From contig CANNZV010000118.1 in assembly GCA_947561585.1 (NCBI GenBank), positions 124,001-188,000 of the forward strand: 64,000 nt of DNA, read 5' to 3'. The stretch's first letter is position 1, and every line of letters begins with the position of its first letter. The stretch comes from Caprella mutica. Its lineage: Eukaryota; Arthropoda; Malacostraca; Amphipoda; Caprellidae. Below, one piece after another: positions 21,401 through 29,707 of this stretch. Under the pieces are notes generated by a model. That model was given only the letters and a program-made list of their open reading frames with translations, searched no databases and was not told the origin of the DNA. Both the position numbers and the translations under genes were made by a program.

Positions 21401-24158
21401 GCCCAGGATACTCCATTAATTTTAGTCTTTTCCGGCTATCTCTATTCAATTTAATATTATATACATCAGAATGATTCAATAAATCTCCAACCAACAGCCG
21501 TCGCAAAATCAAAGAGGAACTGCAGCAATCTGTAAGAAGTCCACTAACACGCTCAGATATGATTTGCAAACTAGAAAATAGCGAATCACCGCCCCCATCC
21601 ACGGCAGTCATTTGGGTAATACCGAACGGTAGATCATTTGCATCTTCCTCCATTGATGGTGGAACTTTAAGGGCGCTACCAATTCTGGAAAGAAGATCTG
21701 CCACTACATTCTCCTTACCCGGAAAATATATGATCTGATAATCGAAACAGGCTAGATCTTCCAATGTCCTTGCCAATCTGCTATCTAAGATTTGCATATT
21801 ATGCAAATATATCAATGGCTGATGATCAGTATAAATGTGCACTGGAGATCCCAATAAAAATGGCCTCAATGATTTCACGGCCCAACGGATAGCAGCAAGC
21901 TCCCTCTCGATGGTAGAATATCCTTGTTCAGCAGACGAAAAGGTTTTAGAAGAATAGGCAATTATCCTTTGGCATTCACCCTGATACTGCGTCAGGCAAG
22001 CACCCGCTCCATATCCTGATGCGTCTACAAATAACTGTAATGGGTGAGAATCCGGGCCATAGTCTGGAAAAGCCAGGCTGACATCTTCGCAAATCTTAGT
22101 CTTCAACTTCTCAAAAGATTTTTCCATGTCATCAGTCCATGTCAGTAACTTCCTTTTTCTACCAGTGGTTTTCTCGCTGAGTGGTTTTTGAATTATTGAG
22201 AAATTTGGAACAAATTTCCGCTGGAAGTTTGCCAATCCCAGAAACTGACGTAATTCGCCTATGGTTTCTGGTTTCGGAAATGACTGTACTTTTTCCACAT
22301 ATTTTGGAGATTTTCTAATCCCATCGGTACCAACAACATGACCTAAATAATCGACTTCATTCTTGAACCAACTACACTTGGATGGTTTTATTTTAAGACC
22401 ATAAGAAGACAAAGTATACAGTACTTTATTAACCAGTTCCAAGTGTTCCTCAAAGGATTTGCTCATAATAAGAACATCATCAATATATACAATTACTTTA
22501 TCTTTTGGAAATTCACTAGTCATCATCTGCATCGCTCGCTGGAAACACGCAGGGGCATTACGCAAACCAAATGGGAGTCGCAAGAACTGAAACAAGCCGT
22601 CAGGGGTAGAAAAAGCAGTCATCTCCCGAGACTCCGCACTCAATGGAAGCTGATAATACCCCCTCACAAGGTCTAAGCAGGTGAAATACTTGACACCATG
22701 GAGACTGTATACTGAATCTATCAGATTCGGCACTGGATGCCTATCAGGCTTAGTAACAAGGTTTAACTTTCGGTAGTCGATACATAAGCGTAATGTCCCA
22801 TCCTTCTTTATGATTGGCACGATGGGTGATGACCAAGAAGAACAGCTTGGCTCAATTATGTCAAGCAACTGCAGTTCATCGCACTGGCTGCGGATTTGTT
22901 CAGTGATGTTATGGTTAAATCTTCGTGGTTTCTGGTAGATTGGGGTATAATCCAACAATTCAATACGGTATGGTTCAACATTCAAAACTCCCATGTCGGA
23001 ATCTCCACCACTGAACACATCCGAAACACCATTCAACATGTCCAATACTCTTGTGCTATTATCGGGGTTCAAATGGTCCAATTCAACAAGGTCTGCAAGC
23101 TGCGCTTTCTCGCTGTTGGAACAGTCGGGCTGGTAATCTAAGGCGGTTACTCCAATCTGTTTCACTTTATTATCAGGCACGCTATCTACGGACGAGACGT
23201 AAGCTACAACATCTCCTCTTTTAATCCTTTTAATTTGACTGCTCCTATTCACAACGAGAATACTCTCAACCTTGTCGCAGATTCCTTGAATGACGTCTAT
23301 CGGACCATTATCTACTCCTTCCAGTAAATACAAAGACTGGCATGAATCATGTTTTTCTCCAATCCACGAGACGTGTATCCGTTTACTCTTGCCCGGATCT
23401 ACGTTAGTAGGATCACAAGCCACGCAGTGAACTTTACGATAATCTACGGAACAGGAGACGTTAGCATCCTTACACCAGATTATAATCTCCCCCGATTCGG
23501 ACTTCTGTTTCACTATTCCTGGATTAGCAACCACAGACAATGAATTAATCTTTAAGAAATCTTCTGAGAGTACAAAGGGAATGTCTAAAAGTCTCTTACT
23601 GTTGACTATCAAAAATTTACAAGGTTTCATACTTATACCGCGGATATTCACTGCCAATGTCACGACTCCAGCTGCTTCTATTCGATCATCTACGCCAAAG
23701 GTTCGCAACCTAATTGGTACAATAGATTCTGACTTTATACCATGCTTCCTAACCCACTGGTCATTGACCATGTTCTGAGTTGCACCTGTATCGATTAGTG
23801 CTTCTGAGAGTACAGACTCTATAATAATTGGGACGATTAATCGTGGATCGTCTCTTACGACTAAATCAATCTGAACTTCCGATTGATGGGCACTGATACC
23901 ACCAACCATCCCTGAATCCAAAAGTTCTGTATTTCTAGTTGGTGCTTCATCTTCCACCTCAGAAAAACCATGATCTATGAATTCTTCTGTCAACATTTGT
24001 CCACTTGGTTCACTTATGGAGCCTCTGTTGTCTCGCTCTGAAATTTGGCCCAAAATTTCAGAGCTTAACAGTTTGACGATATGCGAGGGCAGTCTCTTCC
24101 AAGGTGATTGCCACAACAAGCTGAACACGTGGGTGAGAAATCTCGCAGCTCTCTTTCC
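18402..24158 (-). CDS. pol: Pol polyprotein of Ty3/gypsy element
   Basis: Polyprotein for proteolysis, reverse transcription and integration. The frame opens at 24158 after a stop; numbering here counts from the GTG at 24128 (1908 residues). Domains: retropepsin, DTGA at 113-116; reverse transcriptase about 380-600, YIDD at 548-551; RNase H about 697-815 with D702, E741 or E743, D768 and D811; OTU-like domain about 842-966, with GGGDSLF where the family has DGxCLF (Ser849 for Cys) and HFN at 962-964; second retropepsin about 1036-1125, DTGA at 1042-1045 and IIMGMDLL at 1113-1120; integrase zinc site H1271, H1276, C1306, C1309; catalytic D1337, D1396, E1432 (D58D35E); GPY/F-like region about 1533-1572; acidic Ser-rich tail of about 300 residues with no recognised domain. 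It overlaps gag in the -1 frame, so it is probably made by frameshifting. No ATG occurs near the frame start; the first is residue 46. The OTU and second-protease calls rest on motif reading only. Confidence 0.93.
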   Translation of the reverse strand, partial: GKRAARFLTHVFSLLWQSPWKRLPSHIVKLLSSEILGQISERDNRGSISEPSGQMLTEEFIDHGFSEVEDEAPTRNTELLDSGMVGGISAHQSEVQIDLVVRDDPRLIVPIIIESVLSEALIDTGATQNMVNDQWVRKHGIKSESIVPIRLRTFGVDDRIEAAGVVTLAVNIRGISMKPCKFLIVNSKRLLDIPFVLSEDFLKINSLSVVANPGIVKQKSESGEIIIWCKDANVSCSVDYRKVHCVACDPTNVDPGKSKRIHVSWIGEKHDSCQSLYLLEGVDNGPIDVIQGICDKVESILVVNRSSQIKRIKRGDVVAYVSSVDSVPDNKVKQIGVTALDYQPDCSNSEKAQLADLVELDHLNPDNSTRVLDMLNGVSDVFSGGDSDMGVLNVEPYRIELLDYTPIYQKPRRFNHNITEQIRSQCDELQLLDIIEPSCSSWSSPIVPIIKKDGTLRLCIDYRKLNLVTKPDRHPVPNLIDSVYSLHGVKYFTCLDLVRGYYQLPLSAESREMTAFSTPDGLFQFLRLPFGLRNAPACFQRAMQMMTSEFPKDKVIVYIDDVLIMSKSFEEHLELVNKVLYTLSSYGLKIKPSKCSWFKNEVDYLGHVVGTDGIRKSPKYVEKVQSFPKPETIGELRQFLGLANFQRKFVPNFSIIQKPLSEKTTGRKRKLLTWTDDMEKSFEKLKTKICEDVSLAFPDYGPDSHPLQLFVDASGYGAGACLTQYQGECQRIIAYSSKTFSSAEQGYSTIERELAAIRWAVKSLRPFLLGSPVHIYTDHQPLIYLHNMQILDSRLARTLEDLACFDYQIIYFPGKENVVADLLSRIGSALKVPPSMEEDANDLPFGITQMTAVDGGGDSLFSSLQIISERVSGLLTDCCSSSLILRRLLVGDLLNHSDVYNIKLNRDSRKRLKLMEYPGQLPSLDVLQVFCRHFGCHVLVHFGKRNSVWFLPPGQEGNILPIVHLQCLAGVHFNPAVAQGTYVPPLFPDTRKESNHTTNTTLDEQPFDDEDTQSVPLQMSATVDFWCPQHPRMHQACLPMTLFDRQICILLDTGAQISCINYGLLQTIGIPFEQSHNISISGLGSSISQVIGTVVIPIHFAGMNRKLDTKLYVVEDGTFPACIIMGMDLLKDYSVTMCYGSGTYSVQGGDPVWFLEIVSDLIQRSAILILECVFPPKARVACIGDARSFLSFQVSRDEEGNPVGFSRLIDLEQVERLQHNCPDLMQLRNAIIYNQQPWPGKFSRYKSDLMVVDDLLVYKKEAGVSYLVDEQLMIEIVLVVHYEMSHIGRQKLVNLVKQHVWHPSLLKVASDVTSTCDVCQRMKVSMTISPPIIKIQTSRPFQLVAVDLVMLPHLGPYIGCLVAIDHHTKWLAVAPICRKTGDHIASQFEKRILPCCIRCPEKVLSDNGGEFKSQVFNDMLSKYGIIHVYTTANKPSSNGLVERANRTLIELLRIEERCNRKWTDVLTKVVLIHNGTFQVSIGESPANIILKRQHFDQDRIVAGDQVEAWREGNSSFFSYQVGQEVLKKMIKRGNETSEKFRERFEGVFKIEVVNENGVTYQIRHIVNKTILKVHHSQLRIYHRPPHYISDHPYFSIRKTPLEEGVIETERDITELVLPLCSVPLSDSSGSLSGSSTESESSIGNSTDNDKEDEMSSTERWSVKRPTCASSLGTSLVGDNGCPMESNESYMADSDVPDIEIPGISVADFIDFSTGGSFSEEIDGRNRTGNYDWNNLLEADQRFGGDDMLENWTTDRPLLQDVEDWDMHLPSHSDMTRESIQAIKDRCYDILDAGLKGLHSTGSILKLALDLSTSLSHDEDRTFTSTVSKVIDKLEELEEMVVRLNDKRVDSTIYSSPSCYLGEAITPPLPVPKKLVRITAVSDDDVSSQTSRIIQTRSRGPPDHFPNVQTRTLEYKKRK

Positions 24159-25975
24159 TCATATCTAGAACACTCCTCTTTTTGATGTCCAGCATCTCCA
24201 CAAATTAGACAACAGCCCGCTTTCAGCCAGCATCTATCTTCTGTGTGTCCATTTTTACCACACCAGTGGCATATGAAATTTCCCGTTGTATTTCTTGGAC
24301 TTGACGGACGTTGTTTGTTGTAATAGACCTTTTGCGGAGGACTTTTGCCATTTCTTACAATCTCGTTACTGCTTCTGACAGTAAGGTCTCTTCTATTCAT
24401 ATCATCTGACACTACCTTTGCCACTTCGGGTCGGCTAAAGAAAACTTCGACTGGAGAATCATAAGCATCACCGATGCATTCTTGAATCACCATCGAGTGT
24501 CTGTCGTGTCCTGCTGCTAAACGCTTCACGTAATCCCAATTAAGCACATTTCCGGATGCAGGAAGATCACGATCGTGCCTAATTAGAACCTCTCTAAATC
24601 CCATCGGGACAGTTTTCATGGTTTTCTTTATCAACTGGCGCTCACGTTCTTTCCTGGATTTATACAGCTTTCCAGCCAACCGTTCCAGCCTCAATGCGTA
24701 TATCATCAGCGTTTCATCCGCTTCCATCTTTATATTATCCCATCTTCTTTCTGTTTTGTCCAAAGTGTGAGATCTCTGACTTTTATCCCACTCAATCAAT
24801 TTTCTCTTTACATCAGAGAATCTTCTTTGATCTCCATCTATCGCATCGTACATCTTCTTAGGGGGACCTTGGAGAAACTTCCTCAAGTGTTTAGCGCATT
24901 GCTTGTCTGTACCAGTAAACTGCCTACTAAAATATTCCTCAAATTCATCAAGAAATTGCATCAAACTATCAGATCCCTTTCCATCATAAATAGAAGGTGG
25001 AACGACATCTCGTTGGCGTCCTAGGGATTGCAATGCACTAATCAACGAGTTTGCATCCCCCCCATAATCTCGTTTCTCTGTAGATGGCCGATAGCGAGAT
25101 GACACTCTAGATACTCTTGATTCACTGTCTGACGAGGTTTGAGTATCCCTTTTGCTTTTATTGACTGGCACAGCATCACTGACATCCGAATCACTGGAGA
25201 GGTTTTGAGTTCTATACCTCGATTTTGGATTGCAAGAACGCTTGAATGATTTATGATTGTGTTTATTCAGGTTAACAAATTGAGTTTGTTCCGCATCCTC
25301 CTTCTTGGTAGGGTCTCTTCTTGACTCTTTTCTGGCATACATTTGGTTGTCAGCGTCCATCTTTGTACTCCAGAAGTGGCTTGAGCAAATGGTCTGCAAG
25401 TATTTATCCCACTTTGTGTTTGCCATACGGACAGAAAAATACTCACCATGAACACCAGTTGGTTCTCCGTATGTATTCAAAAGTACATTAGTTAGAAGAA
25501 CACTACGCTGGCTAGGTTTTTCGTCACTCATATCCGCACACACCACAGAATGTACATCGTCAATTGAGCGAAGGTAGTCATCAGTGCAAGGGGACGCAAT
25601 CTTTCCTTGTAAGAACGCACAACGTACTTCAGGATCTCTGAATTGTTTTAGTATATAAACAATATTTAGAGCCTTGTCAATGAGCGTCGCAGCCAATGAA
25701 GGGTTCATGTTAGTTATATTCATTCCTAAGCCATCCTGTACCCCATACCCACTGCTACTCCGGGGTTCGGGTAGTCCAAACGTACTCTTTGGGATTGTGC
25801 CGGTATCTTTGTTATCGATCAAAACACGAGGTTTATCACTAACGCCCTCTACAAAGGCTTTTCCAATTTTTATCCAACTGGTGGCAGTTTCAATGGGCAC
25901 ATTATGTCCCTCCAAAATGGGAGACACATCCAACAAGGGGTTGTTAAGTACACCTAGATTATGATTCTTGGCCAT
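24065..25975 (-). CDS. gag: Gag polyprotein of Ty3/gypsy element
   Basis: Structural capsid/nucleocapsid protein. I take the ATG at 25975 (MAKNHNLG), giving 636 residues. An in-frame ATG 14 codons upstream (26017) is possible and gives 650. Numbering from the upstream ATG: residues 1-330 are an unusually long N-terminal region I do not recognise. Residues 340-470 look like the retrotransposon Gag capsid region (YDGKGSDSLMQFLDEFEEYF). Three zinc knuckles follow: C583/C586/H591/C596 and C603/C606/H611/C616 (CX2CX4HX4C), then C631/C634/H638/C643 (CX2CX3HX4C, one residue short). A Ser/Asp/Lys/Arg-rich linker lies around 270-315. It ends by a stop inside the start of the pol frame, with a 94-base overlap. 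Confidence 0.9.
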   Translation of the reverse strand: MAKNHNLGVLNNPLLDVSPILEGHNVPIETATSWIKIGKAFVEGVSDKPRVLIDNKDTGTIPKSTFGLPEPRSSSGYGVQDGLGMNITNMNPSLAATLIDKALNIVYILKQFRDPEVRCAFLQGKIASPCTDDYLRSIDDVHSVVCADMSDEKPSQRSVLLTNVLLNTYGEPTGVHGEYFSVRMANTKWDKYLQTICSSHFWSTKMDADNQMYARKESRRDPTKKEDAEQTQFVNLNKHNHKSFKRSCNPKSRYRTQNLSSDSDVSDAVPVNKSKRDTQTSSDSESRVSRVSSRYRPSTEKRDYGGDANSLISALQSLGRQRDVVPPSIYDGKGSDSLMQFLDEFEEYFSRQFTGTDKQCAKHLRKFLQGPPKKMYDAIDGDQRRFSDVKRKLIEWDKSQRSHTLDKTERRWDNIKMEADETLMIYALRLERLAGKLYKSRKERERQLIKKTMKTVPMGFREVLIRHDRDLPASGNVLNWDYVKRLAAGHDRHSMVIQECIGDAYDSPVEVFFSRPEVAKVVSDDMNRRDLTVRSSNEIVRNGKSPPQKVYYNKQRPSSPRNTTGNFICHWCGKNGHTEDRCWLKAGCCLICGDAGHQKEECSRYEERELRDFSPTCSACCGNHLGRDCPRISSNC

Positions 25976-26060
25976 AACTGAATCAATGAAAATCCTAAGA
26001 TAATAACCACAATACAATCACACTAGTCAAATCACCTGTGACAGCTATTCTGAGAGATTC

Positions 26061-26076
26061 CCTGGTCTGGGCACCA
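26061..26076 (-). promoter_or_regulatory. Primer-binding site
   Basis: On the minus strand TGGTGCCCAGACCAGG begins four bases after the 5' LTR end. It begins with TGG, the complement of the CCA tail of a tRNA. I cannot assign the tRNA with confidence from memory; the host tRNA set would settle it. Confidence 0.75.
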
Positions 26077-26332
26077 TTCATGTAGTGGTTTATGGGAGAG
26101 TTTGACCACACAAGAAAACTAAGATAGCTAAACTAGATTTTTTTTATTCAGAAGTTTACCGGATCTCTCAGAAACTATCACGGGGAATTGACAACACAGA
26201 TATTCAATTATAGTTTCTTTTATTCAATATATATATGTATATACCCAACAATAACTTTCAACACGTATGCACAAAAAGATATTTACATGATATATAAATA
26301 TTCTTTCTATCTCTCTCAAATCTAGCAATTCT

Positions 26333-26690
26333 CACAAAAATAGGCAAGTCTCACAAAGAAAAAATAGGCAAGTCTCACAAAGAAAAAATAGGAAAGTCTC
26401 ACAAAGAAAAAATAGGAAAGTCTCACAAAGAAAAAATAGGAAAGTCTCACAAAGAAAAAATAGGAAAGTCTCACAAAGAAAAAATAGGAAAGTCTCACAA
26501 AGAAAAAATAGGCAAGTCTCACAAAGAAAAAATAGGCAAGTCTCACAAAGAAAAAATAGGCAAGTCTCACAAAGAAAAAATAGGCAAGTCTCACAAAGAA
26601 AAAATAGGCAAGTCTCACAAAGAAAAAATAGGCAAGTCTCACAAAGAAAAAATAGGCAAGTCTCACAAAGAAAAAATAGGCAAGTCTCAC
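26333..26690 (+). repeat. 24-bp minisatellite, 5' LTR
   Basis: Fourteen copies of the AAGTCTCACAAAGAAAAAAT-AGGM unit. Long Phe/Leu-rich frames on the minus strand here are translations of the array. Confidence 0.9.
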
Positions 26691-27250
26691 AAAAATAAGT
26701 AAGTCTCACAAAAATAAGTAAGTCTCACAAAAATAAGTAAGTCTCACAAAAATAAGTAAGTCTCACAAAAATAAGTAAGTCTCACAAAAATAAGTAAGTC
26801 TCACAAAAATAAGTAAGTCTCACACAAATAGGTAAGTCTCACACAAATAGGTAAGTCTCACAAAAAATAGGTAAGTCTCACAAAAAATAGGTAAGTCTCA
26901 CAAAAAATAGGTAAGTCTCACAAAAAATAGGTAAGTCTCACAAAAATAGGTAAGTCTCACAAAAATAGGTAAGTCTCACAAAAATAGGTAAGTCTCACAA
27001 AAATAGGTAAGTCTCACAAAAATAGGTAAGTCTCACAAAAATAGGTAAGTCTCACAAAAATAGGTAAGTCTCACAAAAATAGGTAAGTCTCACAAAAATA
27101 GGTAAGTCTCACAAAAATAGGTAAGTCTCACAAAAATAGGTAAGTCTCACAAAAATAGGTAAGTCTCACAAAAATAGGTAAGTCTCACAAAAATAGGTAA
27201 GTCTCACAAAAATAGGTAAGTCTCACAAAAATAGGTAAGTCTCACAAAAA
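26691..27250 (+). repeat. 19-20-bp minisatellite, 5' LTR
   Basis: Units AAGTCTCACAAAAATARGT, ordered AAGT-ending first and then AGGT-ending, as in the 3' LTR, but with more copies of some variants. Confidence 0.9.
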
Positions 27251-27494
27251 TAAGGCAAGTCGCAAATATAGGTAAGTCGCAAATATAGGTAAGTCTCACA
27301 AAAATTAGGCAAGTCGCAAATATAGGCAAGTTGCAAATATAGGCAAGTCGCAAAAATTAGGCAAGTCGCAAATATAGGCAAGTCGCAAATACAGGCAAGT
27401 CGCAAATATAGGTAAGTCGCAAATATAGGTAAGTCGCAAATATAGGTAAGTCGCAAATGAAGGTAAGTCGCAAATAAAGGTAAGTCGCAAATAT
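27251..27494 (+). repeat. 17-bp minisatellite, 5' LTR
   Basis: Units AAGTCGCAAATATAGGY, with one or two more copies than the 3' LTR. Confidence 0.85.
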
Positions 27495-27534
27495 ATATAA
27501 GGTTATATTCCAAATACCGTTATGTTCTAAACTT

Positions 27535-28938
27535 TGTTCAGAACGCTAGTGAAGCTAGTTCAGAACGCTAGTGAAGCTAGTTCAGAACGCTAGTGAAGTT
27601 AGTTCAGAACGCTAGTGAAGTTAGTTCAGAACGCTAGTGAAGTTAGTTCAGAACGCTAGTGAAGTTAGTTCAGAACGCTAGTGAAGTTAGTTCAGAACGC
27701 TAGTGAAGTTAGTTCAGAACGCTAGTGAAGTTAGTTCAGAACGCTAGTGAAGTTAGTTCAGAACGCTAGTGAAGTTAGTTCAGAACGCTAGTGAAGTTAG
27801 TTCAGAACGCTAGTGAAGTTAGTTCAGAACGCTAGTGAAGTTAGTTCAGAACGCTAGTGAAGTTAGTTCAGAACGCTAGTGAAGTTAGTTCAGAACGCTA
27901 GTGAAGTTAGTTCAGAACGCTAGTGAAGTTAGTTCCAGAACGCTAGTGAAGTTAGTTCCAGAACGCTAGTGAAGTTAGTTCCAGAACGCTAGTGAAGTTA
28001 ATTCCAGAACGCTAGTGAAGTTAATTCCAGAACGCTAGTGAAGTTAGTTCCAGAACGCTAATGAAGTTAGTTCCAGAACGCTAATGAAGTTAGTTCCAGA
28101 ACGCTAATGAAGTTAGTTCCAGAACGCTAGTGAAGTTAGTTCCAGAACGCTAGTGAAGTTAGTTCCAGAACGCTAGTGAAGTTAATTCCAGAACGCTAGT
28201 GAAGTTAATTCCAGAACGCTAGTGAAGTTAGTTCCAGAACGCTAATGAAGTTAGTTCCAGAACGCTAATGAAGTTAGTTCCAGAACGCTAGTGAAGTTAG
28301 TTCAGAACGCTAGTGAAGTTAGTTCAGAACGCTAGTGAAGTTAGTTCAGAACGCTAGTGAAGTTAGTTCAGAACGCTAGTGAAGTTAGTTCAGAACGCTA
28401 GTGAAGTTAGTTCAGAACGCTAGTGAAGTTAGTTCAGAACGCTAGTGAAGTTAGTTCAGAACGCTAGTGAAGTTAGTTCCAGAACGCTAGTGAAGTTAGT
28501 TCCAGAACGCTAGTGAAGTTAGTTCCAGAACGCTAGTGAAGTTAATTCCAGAACGCTAGTGAAGTTAATTCCAGAACGCTAGTGAAGTTAGTTCCAGAAC
28601 GCTAATGAAGTTAGTTCCAGAACGCTAATGAAGTTAGTTCCAGAACGCTAGTGAAGTTAATTCCAGAACGCTAGTGAAGTTAGTTCCAGAACGCTAATGA
28701 AGTTAGTTCCAGAACGCTAATGAAGTTAGTTCCAGAACGCTAGTGAAGTTAGTTCCAGAACGCTAGTGAAGTTAGTTCCAGAACGCTAGTGAAGTTAATT
28801 CCAGAACGCTAGTGAAGTTAATTCCAGAACGCTAGTGAAGTTAATTCCAGAACGCTAGTGAAGTTAGTTCCAGAACGCTAATGAAGTTAGTTCCAGAACG
28901 CTAATGAAGTTAGTTCCAGAACGCTAGTGAAGTTAGTT
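27535..28938 (+). repeat. 22/23-bp minisatellite, 5' LTR
   Basis: About 62 units of the GTTC(C)AGAACGCTAGTGAAGTTA type (split here: GTTC(C)AGAACGCTAG, TGAAGTTA). It has the same block pattern of 22-bp and 23-bp forms as the 3' LTR. The 23-bp form holds TTCCAGAA. Confidence 0.9.
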
Positions 28939-29194
28939 ATCCTGAAGGCCTTAAATTACCAACTCCTACGTCTCCATCCGCATAGGGTTAAATGTTAGTA
29001 CGTTTTTGTGAATTTTAAAATAATCTGAAGCAGAAGGGACAATGAACACTTAGATACTACATTGAACAAAAACAATCAAGTAGTGTTTTGTTATATTTAA
29101 GTATATAAAGATAATAATTTGCATGATTTAACGAAAAAAATGAGGCGATTGCAAGATTAAATGGTAAATGAAGCGCAAGATTGAATTAAGAATT

Positions 29195-29292
29195 AGTGAA
29201 AGATTAAATGAATGATTAAGTGAAAGATTAAGTGAAAGATTAAGTGAAAGATTAAGTGAAAGATTAAATGAATGATTAAATGAATGATTAAG
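29195..29292 (+). repeat. 12-bp tandem repeat, 5' LTR
   Basis: GATTAAGTGAAA/GATTAAATGAAT units, matching 17745-17842 in the other LTR. Confidence 0.8.
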
Positions 29293-29707
29293 TTTTAAAA
29301 TGAAGAATACGGTAATTTATTTGAATTATGAAAAACTAGGGTAGGTACAAAGTGGTGGTTCACCTTATTGTTAACTTAACTTTCACAATCGTATATATAG
29401 GAATTCAAATTCCCCTATGATCCAAACCAACCCGCAATCTATCCCTACTTGATTCTTGTATATTGAACCAATAATTTACCCTCAACCATTTCCCTGCACT
29501 AGTACACTGAATAAACCTCTCAAACAATATAGAAAAATAACCTATCTAACGAACACTTGGAAAACTATAAATAAAACTAATTCTTTAAAATAGCTGATCA
29601 GAGTGATAGAGAAATATTTATGGGAAAAGTTTTCATCCAGCATCACCTGTTGAGGAACAATTAAAAATCAACAGAATAAATGTAGACTTTCAATTCACGC
29701 CACTGCA

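Larger units (their letters stand above)
14875..29707 (-). mobile_element. Complete Ty3/gypsy LTR retrotransposon
   Basis: A full element on the minus strand. It has two long LTRs, a primer-binding site next to the 5' LTR (26061-26076), gag, pol, and a polypurine tract next to the 3' LTR (18258-18269). ATAT at 14871-14874 and 29708-29711 is the target duplication. The domain order RT-RNase H before integrase places it in Ty3/gypsy. No env-like frame is present. Both frames are open and the LTR unique parts are almost identical, so it inserted recently and may be autonomous. Oddities are the minisatellite-filled LTRs, an OTU-like domain and two retropepsins. Confidence 0.95.
26081..29707 (-). 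repeat. 5' LTR (3627 bp)
   Basis: Starts at 29707 (TGCAGTGG) and ends at 26081 (CCACTACA) in element orientation, and carries the element's promoter. The layout is the same as the 3' LTR: a 242-bp unique block, 24-, 19- and 17-bp arrays, the 22/23-bp array, then a 769-bp unique block. It is 244 bp longer, all of it explained by array copy number (for example 14 against 10 of the 24-bp units). Confidence 0.95.

Noticed and set aside
18402..26017. Possibility of an endogenous retrovirus with env
   Set aside because: No frame after integrase encodes a signal peptide, furin site or membrane anchor; only the acidic Pol tail is present.
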